Assembly (NCBI GenBank): GCA_963971305.1
Contig: OZ020308.1
Coordinates: 16,649,092 to 16,713,091 of the forward strand
Reading direction: 5' to 3'
Origin: Arcuatula senhousia
Lineage: Eukaryota > Mollusca > Bivalvia > Mytilida > Mytilidae
Length of the DNA: 64,000 nucleotides
Shown piece by piece: positions 23,801 through 35,800 of this stretch. Below the pieces are notes generated by a model, which saw only the letters and a list, made by a program, of their open reading frames with translations, was not told where the DNA came from and made no database searches. A program made the position numbers and the translations under genes. Every line of letters begins with the position of its first letter. Positions within the stretch are counted from its first letter, which is position 1.

Positions 23801-26800
23801 AGCTGGTGATGCTGCTGTTAGCCGCAAGCATGCACAGTTTGAACTGGAATATCCTGAAGCTCACATAGTAAGTATAAGGTGTGACATAATGATAGCTGGT
23901 GATGCCATTGTTAGAAGCAAGCATGCACAGTTTGAACTGGAACATCCTGAAGTTCACATAGTGAGTACAAGTTGTCGTATAATATTGGGCTATGCTGATG
24001 CTGTCAATAGTTACAAAAATAAAAAAACAATTGAATGCTAGGACATTCATATGATCACATTATAATTAAAAGAATATTGATGTTGTTAATTCATTATTCT
24101 CCAAACTTTGAAAAATAAAGATACATGAATACATGCACAAAATAGTTAATTACTTCACAATTTTATAAAACTAATAAATGTGATGACTCTCTTACTTTCT
24201 TTAGTTACCACACAAAATTTGAAAAAAAAAAGATTTACAAACTACAATTTTTCCATAATTCTCTCAAGGACATTGAGTGTTGGTTTAAATAAATAAAAAC
24301 AAAATTATTGTTGACAAATTCTATTTTTATTACAGGGTCATCCACAGAAGCCACCAAAAGTTAGTTTGACAGATCTTTCGAAGTTTGGTACATCTGTGAA
24401 TGGTGACAAGCTACAGACTAACCAAACAAAAGTCCTAGAGGATGGAGATGTTGTCTTGTTTGGGAACAATTCAAGTTTTACGTAAGATTTTGTATGGATC
24501 GTTGCCTATAAATAAATGAATGATTTTTTTAATTTGACCATCAAATTAAAATATGTAGCTAAACATCTTAAAAAAAGCACTTCTACATAAGAAGTCGATG
24601 AATTATTGTACCAGGCCCATATGACAAATAAGTGTTCTTGCACCAATGCAAGTCTTAATCATTGGGAATTAAATTATTTCACTGATCCCAGAAAACCAAA
24701 CAATTGGAACTTGAAAAAATATTATTTCACAGTAAGTAAAATGTTTATGCACATTTCTATTTATCAAAATGAACAAAATTTGAAAGCATTATGTTTATTT
24801 ATTTTTATAGTTTGATGTATGAGCCATTCATCATTTCATCGTCATGTTTAGATCAACCCTCGAAAAGAAAAGTTCGGGAATGGTTACAGGTACTTGGTGG
24901 TCACATGGTCAATGACTGGAAAAAAGAATGTTCATTACTAGTGATGAACAATATTAGTGTTACTATTAAGGTAAGGTGTGTCGAATACTGATTCATGGTT
25001 CCATATATAGTCACGATAATCATGACATCTTTCAAGGGTTTTGTGTAAAAAAAAACAAATAAGCAAAAGCTTTCCAAAAAGCAAGTTATTATACAAGAAT
25101 ACAAGTTTATTGACCAATTATGGACCCTCAAGGGGCAATGACAGTTCAAACAGTAATGGTTAAGAATTGTATACATTGTATCAATTTTAGATAAAGAAAC
25201 TATTACAATTGAGAGTAAAGTTTTTATATCAGGTATATAAGTATGAATAAGATTATGGTCAGTCAAAAAAATGGTATTTGTTATTTTAGATTTTATGTTA
25301 TCTCAGACTTCATAAACCTTCCACAAACAATCAATACAAAAAGTTGTCAAGAAATCACCTTGTTTGTCTGTCTACATAGCTCATAAGCACAAATCCTCCT
25401 AAATCTGATGATAGATTTCGATAAAGCTTTACAAGAAGGAGGTACATCATATGGAGATGTGCATTAAGAATTTTCATTGCTCTTGGGTATTTTTCAGGGC
25501 AGATAACTGGACTTTTATTTTCGAATGAAGAGTTATAGATCAAGCAGAAAGTATACTATTGAGAGATTGCTTATGTAGTATTCCTTGTTTGAACTGTATT
25601 ACACATATCAATTATTATACAAATTTTTTGACACACCTGAAGAAGTCTGAAATTTTTATTTTTTTTAAACAGTTGAATGTCATGCTTATCAGTACCAACT
25701 ACTTTTTAAGTAAATATAATTTTGTAGGTAGTTTGTGCCTTATTGTCCCTGAAGCCTATAGTCACTCCAGATTATATTGGACATTATATAAAGCATCTGA
25801 AAGGTGAAGGTCAGAAGCCAAATCCAGATTTGTAAGTATGTTCAGGGGGTCCAATGGAATTGGTAAGTGCGCAGCATAATTTGGTAAGTGACTATAAAGA
25901 TGGCGGAAAAACCTCGCTTCGATCGACAACGGTTAGTTTTCTCTTCGTGTTTACAAAAGTTATACGCATCTTATGAATAAAACCATGTTGCCTTTCGGCA
26001 ATTATGAGTAATGAGAAATAGTACAATACAAAAATTTAATGCTTGATTTGCTTATTAAAAAGCTATTGAAGAAAAACCGACCACTTGACAGTAATTTTTT
26101 TGTCATGCCGAAAAAAACAGGCTTTGTTTCAGGTACTCTGATCACAAACGTAAGGTTTTATGGTGTTTTGTGGTTCGTCAACAAGCATGGATATTCCCAA
26201 ATATTTGTTTCTGTAAAAGAAACATGTATTTGTTGACATATTTACAATTATTTTATTTTTTGGTAAGTGCAAGTCGGTGTACTAAACAAAATTGGTAATG
26301 AATATTATCACAGCGTAAACATCTTTATTCATTGCGTTAACGTTTAAATGAGATAGATGTTTTTTGATTTCCGATTCATTTCTATTCTACTACATGAATC
26401 TGTTTAGCAGGCTGAATCAAATAACTTTGATTTTTCCGACAAAGTACATGAACATGTACATATTTTCTGGTTATGTTAATTTCACATTGCCAATTCGGTT
26501 ACCTTGCTATGATGAGTATGGTCTTGTGTTAAATTAACACTCTAAGTTTTATTTTAAAAGGCATACTAATACAAATAAGTTTATGATCAATGTGAAAACC
26601 TATACGAATTAAATGTAACTAATTTTTCGAGCTTTTTGTATTTAAAAAGAGTTTGAAAGTATCACTTACGACATATGTTTGAAGCAAAGAAGGTGCTCTT
26701 TTAATAATATAGTTCAGCTTTGACCACCAAGGAAACCAAGGAAAATGGCATTAGCCAGATGGCTGGTTTTCCAACCGATGCCAGTACATAAACATTTGGA

Positions 26801-29800
26801 CTATAATGTCACAATACAATGGGAATCTCCCTAGTTCTGATAGAACTGCTAAATTTGTAGTCTGTTTAGAGAACCCTGACAGAAACTTACAAAATTTCAT
26901 GTTAAGCTTTTCTTGTTCCCAATCTTTGTATATTTCATACAAATTCAATTGTTTTCTTTTTGGTGTTACGTTTGTAATCCCCCAGTTCTCGCACCCATAT
27001 AAACAAATGGGTTTGATAGTATGATAAAAAATGTGAAGGAGAACCTTAATTGATGGAGATACCACCTTCATGTCTCTATATAGTTTAAAACTGGCTTTTA
27101 ATGCCTTTTCATATAACTTAGACTTAGCTTCTGTAAAACGGCAAGTTTTGTCGACACTATACTAAGATATTTATAGCTTTTTACACATTCAATCTTTTAA
27201 ATGCCGATTAGAAATTCTTCATCTAATAATTTACCAGAGTTATTAAATACGACAACTTTGGTTTTGTTAATATTTATATCTAGACACCATGTTTTACAAT
27301 ACTCCTGCAAAATATCGAGTTTATTTTGTAGACAGTCACATCTTTTAGAATCGGCCATCAAGACTAAGTTGTCTGCATACAACAAGCAAGGGATTTTCCT
27401 GTTATCTAAAGTAACTGATTCTGACTGATCTAACCATTTTTGTGGTAAATCATTAATGAAAAATTTGAACAAGTTAGGGCTAGGTACGTCGCCCTGTCGT
27501 ACACCAACCTTGGCAGCAAAAAAATTGTCAGTTTGTTGCCCACTTTGATGCATAAAGTATCATTTAAGTACATATTTTTTAGTTTTCTATAAAAATAACC
27601 ACTAACATTTCTTTCAAGAAGTTTGAACATAATTCCGAACATGGATAACTCTATCAAATGCCTTGCGAAAATCCACGAAGCAAGCATATAATCTTTTATT
27701 CCCTTGTTTTCGATATTTATCAATTATACATTTCAACACAAATATGTGATCTGTGGTACCAGATTGTTTTAAAAAAGCCAATTTGACTTTCATGTATTAC
27801 TTTATTATCTAACAAAAATTTGTCAAAGCGATTACAAAGTATTATATTAAAGAGTTTCCCAATACTATTATTAATAGCTATACCTCTATAGTTTTCTGGC
27901 TTTAGTGGATTTTCACTTTTATAAATTGGACATATATAACTTTTGGACCATTGTTCCGAGTACTGACCTGACCTAAAGACAGCATTGAACAGCTTCAACA
28001 GATTTGGGTTAATATAGGATTGTGATGCCTGGAGCATATCATTACTAATATTATCAAGGCCAGGACTCTTATTATTCTTAATAAGAAAGCAATCGGACAC
28101 ATCAAGATTAGAATACCCCCCCCCCCAAAAAAAAAAATCGATAACAAAAGAAATATTATGCAAAGTATTCAAAAGAAGTGCTTTCAAAAGTTTTTGCACT
28201 GTAATAATATACATTACCATTTTTTTTAGTACACTAACTTGCACTTACCAAACAATTAAATAATTGTAAATATGTCAACAAATACATGTTTCTTTTACAG
28301 AAACAAATATTTGGGAATATCCATGCTTGTTGACGAACCACAAAACACCATAAAACCTTACGTTTGTGATCAGAGTACCTGAAACAAAGCCTGTTTTTTT
28401 CGGCATGACAAAAAAATTACTGTCAAGTGGTCGGTTTTTCTTCAATAGCTTTTTAATAAGCAAATAAAGCATTAAATTTTTGTTATGTACTATTTCTCAT
28501 TACTCATAATTGCCGAAAGGCAACATGGTTTTATTCATAAGATGCGTATAACTTTTGTAAACACGAAGAGAAAACTGACCGTTGTCGATCGAAGCGAGGT
28601 TTTTCCGCCATCTTTATAGTCACTTACCAAATTATGCTGCGCACTTACCAATTACATTGGACCCCCTGATGTTGAAAAAAAGGGATTTAGAGTAGCTTAT
28701 CAGAGTTCAAAATTACTAGCATTTGTAAGTGCTCTATGAATTGATATTCAAAATGTATGACAGATATCTAAAAAAAAAACCAAATCTTTCATAATTGATT
28801 TATTTTGTATTAAAATAAAAAGGTTATTTAGAGGAAAAAATATCCAACATTTGTTATTTATTCATGGGGGTGTCACAGCCCCCGCCCCCGGAATACCGAA
28901 TACCGTTTAAAAAAGGACAGAATACCCTTAAACAGACTGGAATACTGAATACTCTAAAGATCCTGGCGTAGGCATACCAAAAGCCTAAAAATACGGAACA
29001 TCGCGTACCGTGTACCACACCTTGGCGTACCGAATAACCTTTAAAAAGCACATAATACGGCGTACCAAAAGGGCTGTGACACCCTCATTCATCCTACAAG
29101 AATTCTTACAAAATTGAATTTAAAATTACTTGAGTCAAATGAAGATACAAATAATATTTTTTGTAACCATTTTTCATCGACTACTTATCACAGTCTCTTG
29201 ATATTTAGTATCCAGCATCAGTATATAGTATAGTCCATTTGAGTTCTATAAATCAACGAAAATTCTTTTAATTTTTTTTGTCTCTCAAATAAAATTTATT
29301 TTTTAAACACAAATAAACTTTTTATTAGTATACGAACTCTGATAACAAAAACAAAAATGTTATCTTCACAAACAAAAAAGTTTTCCATATGGTCTAATGC
29401 TAAATATTTCACCGATTTTAATAATACCTAAAATGGTGTGTTTATCTGACGGAACAGCTAGGTGTTGAGCCCACCTGAACATAATTGAAAGGACTAACAA
29501 TAGGAGATTAAATGACCAATTAGCTCCACAAAGGATTTTTAAAGGTATACGGAGCAAATGCTGTTCCTGGTCACTAGGTTGTACTCCCGTGGACTTCTAT
29601 GAATTTTTGGTCCATTTTTACTATTAAGGTCTATGGAAAACATTTTTATTAATCATGCAAAAATTTTGAAATTTTATGCCTGAGTTTGTATGTGACATAC
29701 TAAAATAGTTAAAATATTTTGCAAGACGTAAATTTACAAGCCATTTTTCGTTGATTTATAAAACTCAAACGGACTATACCATATTGTGGGATTTGATTTC

Positions 29801-32800
29801 AGGGGGTGTCACTCACCTACTTCCTTTGCAACAAAATTTGGCCACATTCATCTTTGACACATTTTCATGATTTTATCACTCAATGATTGTCAATGTGAAA
29901 CTTCTTATGTTTTATATTCATTTAATGAGCAGGGGATATTTGTAATTATCGGTAATATGTACATTTTTCCTTAGATGTGTACTGGCTGATAAAGTCTGTC
30001 TCACGAACAGGTGTGTATCACCGAAATTATCGGGTCAGTACGTTACGTCACAATTAATTAAAAATAAATAAAGAGAATATATGACTTTTTGATTTTGAGA
30101 TTGACTTTATCACTTGTTTTTTTGGTTCACCCTTCGGGTTCACCAAAACAAGTGATAAAATCGATCTCAAAATAAAAAAGTCCTATATTCTATATTGATC
30201 GGTAATTAGCGGCTTTTTCCTTTGATCTTATATGCCTGATATTTTTAGTATCATGGACAGTCCGTAATACAAGAAAATATCAGGTGGAAGCACTTGATAA
30301 CTGTGACATCATGCTATGAAATGTGACCTTATTTGTGACGTCATTTGAAGTTATTGCACTGAAAACTTGTAAAATGTGTGTGTTTTTACTTACTGATAAA
30401 AAGAATATTATATTCCTATCAGACTCGTCTGATACTCACCTAGATATAGATAGTATAAAAAAGGAAAATGAAGGCATCAATTTACAGGTTTTAAGTTTAA
30501 AATTGATGTTTATTCTTACAGGTTCTTGCCAGTGATTACAGAGACTCAAGTAGATACCAATGAAGTGTCATTCACTGTCAAACCAGAAAGGAGAACGGTC
30601 TTCCAGGGAAAGAAATTCATATTTCTCAATGAAAAACAGGTAGATTAACTTCTTTGTACTTTATAGTAAAAAATAAAACTCAACATTATTATTTTCAAAG
30701 CAGTTTGATTCAGGCAGAATTTGTAGGGATCTTTTATTTCAGTCGATAAAATTACATAAGACAATAATAAATAATATTAAAAAAACAAAGGGGCATTGAT
30801 AATGCACGTAAACCCTACATGTAAAAAGGAAGCATTTCTTAACAAGACATTTAGACAATTTGCAAATATTTTTCCTTGTAGTTCAAAAAGATGCACATGG
30901 CTGTGGAATTAGGTGGAGGACTTCCTGTTTTATTGGAGGAGAAGTATCAGACAGATAAGATGCTTGTAGAGAAAGACTCCATAGTGATGCAATGTGATCC
31001 TAATAACTGTACACAGATGGCTTCACAGGATAGTCATAACTGGATACTACATGTACAGGCATTCCTTAGGAAGTAAGTCACCAGTCATAACTGGATACTA
31101 CATGTTCAGGCATTCCTCAGAAAGTAAGTCACCAGTCATAACTGGATACTACATGTTCAGGCATTCCTCAGAAAGTAAGTCACCAGTCATAACTGGATAC
31201 TACATGTTCAGGCATTCCTCAGAAAGTAAGTCACCAGTCATAACTGGATACTACATGTTCAGGCATTCCTCAGAAAGTAAGTCACCAGTCATAACTGGAT
31301 ACTACATGTACAGGCATTCCTCAGAAAGTAAGTCACCAGTCATAACTGGATACTACATGTTCAGGCATTCCTCAGAAAGTAAGTCACCAGTCATAACTGG
31401 ATACTACATGTACAGGCATTCCTCAGAAAGTAAGTCACCAGTCATAACTGGATACTACATGTACAGGCATTCCTCAGGAAGTAAGTCACCAGTCATAACT
31501 GGATACTACATGTTCAGGCATTCCTCAGAAAGTAAGTCACCAGTCATAACTGGATACTACATGTTCAGGCATTCCTCAGAAAGTAAGTCACCAGTCATAA
31601 CTGGATACTACATGTTCAGGCATTCCTCAGAAAGTAAGTCACCAGTCATAACTGGATACTACATGTTCAGGCATTCCTCAGAAAGTAAGTCACCAGTCAT
31701 AACTGGATACTACATGTACAGGCATTCCTCAGAAAGTAAGTCACCAGTCATAACTGGATACTACATGTTCAGGCATTCCTCAGAAAGTAAGTCACCAGTC
31801 ATAACTGGATACTACATGTACAGGCATTCCTCAGAAAGTAAGTCACCAGTCATAACTGGATACTACATGTACAGGCATTCCTCAGGAAGTAAGTCACCAG
31901 TCATAACTGGATACTACATGTACAGGCATTCCTCAGGAAGTAAGTCACCAGTCATAACTGGATACTACATGTACAGGCATTCCTCAGGAAGTAAGTCACC
32001 AGTCATAACTGGATACTACATGTTCAGGCATTCCTCAGAAAGTGAGTGTTGTTTGCATCCTGCACAAATGTAGCTATGACTTTATATCTTTATCATGCTG
32101 CTGTTGAGGTTTATTATTATTTTTTTTTAGCAACCACTTAAAATAAAACTTTTAATATTTTTCTTTAAAAATTTTATGAACTTTAACTTCGCCCTACAGA
32201 TTTACTTGGTCCAACATATTGGACCATAAAAGGAGTCTCAATATATAATTGCTACAATTATTTTTTATCCCATTGGCAACTCATTTGGATTCATTTACTT
32301 TTGTGGGTACCTGTTATTGTGGTTTGATAAAAAAAAAATCAGTTCATGGATTCTTATTATTGCGGTTCTGAAGTCTGAAGCATACAGATTTATTTCAGGA
32401 GTATCAAAATTTTAGGTCTAGGCCATCCATAAAAGCCATTGAAATTGATAGCCCAAGATAGTAATGAAACTGCATTAGTTTTCTTTCCCATTGCATTTTA
32501 TTTCTGTATAGGAAAAAGAAAGTTAGCTTGTCATTGTCTTTTACAGACACAAGAAGCATATGATACAGGATGCAGAGATTGGGTATGCTGTGTTGTACTG
32601 TTCTACCGAGAAACATTGTAATCCTGATATAGAGATTGGTAGGTTATTACTGTATAAAGTGGTTTTTTTTGCTGGTATCTAATTTTCGCTTTATTCGCGG
32701 TAGTTGGCTATTCGCGAAAATGAAATCCCGCGAAAATAAATTCTCGTATATTTTATATATATCCTAGTACAACCAATAGTCGTCCAGTGATTAGCAATAC

Positions 32801-35800
32801 TGACGTCATGTCATGGTTTTCTTAAATTTATATATTTTCACTGTGGGAAAATAATCACCATCCATATCTAAACAAAGCATGAAAACGATGTTTTGATCTG
32901 GTTCATAACAACGTTTTTTTTACCTACTTTCGTTTTTCAATTTCCTGTAAATGCATCAGGGTCACGTGACTTAAAGTCGGTCATGTGACAAACTCATTTA
33001 TAGAAACTTTTAAGGCCAAGCATATTGTATTTTTTTGTTTGAAATATAAAGTAGAGTGTATTACCAACTTGTGTTTGAATTTTTATTTTTTTCTGGATGA
33101 CAGAAAAGCACCAAATTGGGCTTGCAACTTTTGTTGTTTGATTTTTTTTCTACCTCACCTTTTCTATTTTGTGCATACCAACTCTGATCCATTGCATTGG
33201 AGGTAATTTAGTGTATTATTATGGTTTTTCTTCAAATCTCCATACTGGTATGTTATTGAAATTCAATATGAGGGTTTAGTAATTTATAAAAACACCTGCC
33301 TCCAGAAAAAATTATGTCCAAGGAGTATAGTAACAGTACACCATAAAAGCATTTTATTAAGAATCAAAGTTGAAACATTGCAACAGAGATCAAGCGTAAT
33401 AAAAAAATGTAAATGAATTGGCTTGAGTATGTACATGATGTAATAAGAATGCTCCTACGAATAAATCTTAAGATTTCTCTACACTGGACACTGCCTTGAA
33501 AGAGTAATTGTGCAGACCACAAACCACCTGAAGAATTGTCACAGTACATTTAGTACATGTAGCTTTCAAGACTGATATAAGATATTGAGGTGAGTTGTTG
33601 AGATCTTTTGTATCATTTGCCACAGACAAAGAGAATAAGTTAAGGAACTATGAATTGATTGATTCTTTTTGAGGGCAGATGAGTTCTTCAAAAACTGTTT
33701 CAGTTATTTAAAAATTTGGCCATCAATAATTAATAAAAAATGATAGAGTATTTACATATATTATTACATATAAACTAATATACATGTACATTGACTTCTA
33801 AATATAACATGAATAAGTCACTGTTTATTATTACCAAAAGAATTATATACATTTAATATTCTTTTACTCCTCTTTGTTATCTAGCTCATTTAAACTTTTA
33901 CCATCTTTAAAATGCTTTCCATTGAGTTCCTCTCTGTCTCTGTTGAATACTGATACATGTAACATTGATTCATAATCACTGTACTTAAATCACTGACTTA
34001 AATTGGGCGCACAATTGCTCTCTAAAAGTTTTACATTTTATATGCTCTGTTAGTCTGTTACATAAGCTTTTCACTGACAAGCTTTATTATTCCCTTAATA
34101 TAAATGAAATTGTTTTTCTCCTGGATTATATCTTTCATAAATTCAATGTCATTGACTGTAGACAACACATCACCCATGGTTGGTAAGAGATGGGAGGTAT
34201 ACACAATGCTGTTCTTGTTACAATGCAAGTGGTAATCAGCCTATAACAGGAAAAGATATTATTACTACATTGAACATTCACAAAATGATATAATTTTGGT
34301 TTTAATCCACTTTATTTTGGGTGATTGCCACTTTTTGAATGCTAAATGTAAAAATTTTATTGATTTTCAGTGATAGTTTTTACATATATGATCAAAAGTT
34401 CAAGTTATCATTTTTGGTCATATATAGAAGTTGTCAGATTTTTAAAATTTGTGAAGATTAAAGCATCTTTTAATAAAGAATTCTACCATTTTTAAAAGAA
34501 ATTGGTTCAATTTTAAGAAAGATATGAAAAAATAAAGTATGTGCTTTTTCATGAAAATTTAATTGGAAAAACACACGCTTTTTCCCGCAAAAATCGGCCA
34601 TTTTGTAAAATGAATCAAGATTGTGTCTCACTTTTTCAAACAATCATAAAATATGTTTTGCTTGGCCTACACTGGATGGTAACTTCACGGTCACTGACCA
34701 CACATCAATATGTAAGCCATGTGCCGCCATTTTTGATATGCAATGTTTACTTACCAATAAAAACTGTTTTAAAAAGGAAGAAAAAAGTGGCATTAGCAAA
34801 TTGCAATATTTTCAACAAGCCAATGATAAAAAGGTAATATTCACCTGCATAAATCACATCACTATCGGCGGAGATGAAATAATTTTTCCACACATATAGG
34901 TCAACTTAGGAAGTCAAGGAAATGACGTCAACAACCTCGTATCTCGCGAGAATGGCCTAAAAACAAACTTGGACGACCTTAATGCACGAACGACCAGAGG
35001 TTACCAGACGATATATTATATGTACATTTAATACTCTTCTGAGACAATCGCGAATATTGAATAGCGTGAAAAAAAGATCTCTCATTTTTATATAAATCAG
35101 CGAAATTTAGCTCCCGCGAAAAAAAAAACTTAAACGGTATTAAGACTAAAATTAAAATATTTTGTTGTTCTTCTTACTAAACCTGTTGAAAAGGCTTTTA
35201 GGTAGTACTCCACAATTAATTTATTTAGCTCATTTTTATACGATGGCAAAAAATTTGCGGACGTATTATGGTATGATGTTGTCGTCGTCGTCGTTGTCGT
35301 CGTCGTTGTCAGTGTCTGTTAACTTTTTAGTGTTTCCACAATAACTTTAGTTCCAGTTATCCGATTGCTATGAAACTTTACAATGATGTTCCTTACCATA
35401 AAAGGATGAATGGGATTGATTTTGGGGGTCCCCCCATTTTTCGTTTAGAAATTAGGGGCCTAAAAAGGGCCAAAAATACTACTTCTTTGTTTGTTTCCAC
35501 AATAACTTTAGTTCTAGTTATCCAATTGCTATGAAATTTGACAGTGATGTTCCTTACCATATAAGAATGAATGGGATTGATTTTGGGGGTCCCCCCTTTT
35601 TTTGTTTCGAAATTAGGGGCCCAAAAGGGGCAAAAAATTCAAATATTTTATTTGTTTCCACCATAACTTTGGTCCTAGTTGGCCTATTGCTGTGAAATTT
35701 GTCAAGAATGTTTCTTACAATAAAAGAATGAACCTGATGAATTTTTGCGCCCCCTTTTTCTCCGTTGTGTAATTAGGGGCCAAAAGGGGCCAAAATAAAA

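Larger units (their letters stand above)
32648..35141. mobile_element. Pair of inverted related ends 2.5 kb apart (TIR element or two inverted MITEs)
   Basis: ACTGTATAAAGTGG..TTTTTTTTGC, then TTTTCGCTTTATTCGCGG, at the left is mirrored at the right by CGCGAAAAAAAAAACTTAAACGGT with shared TTAGCTCCCGCG/ATCTAATTTTCGC words. They could be the ends of a single element or two MITEs of one family in opposite orientation. The candidate antisense gene lies between them. Confidence 0.5.

Noticed and set aside
23232..24050. Minus-strand ORFs (177 and 91 codons) across the FHA array
   Set aside because: Antisense shadows of the 93-bp repeats; the plus strand encodes the recognisable FHA domain.
31034..32043. 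CRISPR-like array
   Set aside because: Repeats are directly contiguous with no unique spacers, in a spliced eukaryotic gene.
30994..32073. 359-codon plus-strand ORF of 17-residue repeats
   Set aside because: It is out of frame with NBN exon 7 and exists only because the 51-bp unit is a multiple of three without a stop in that frame.
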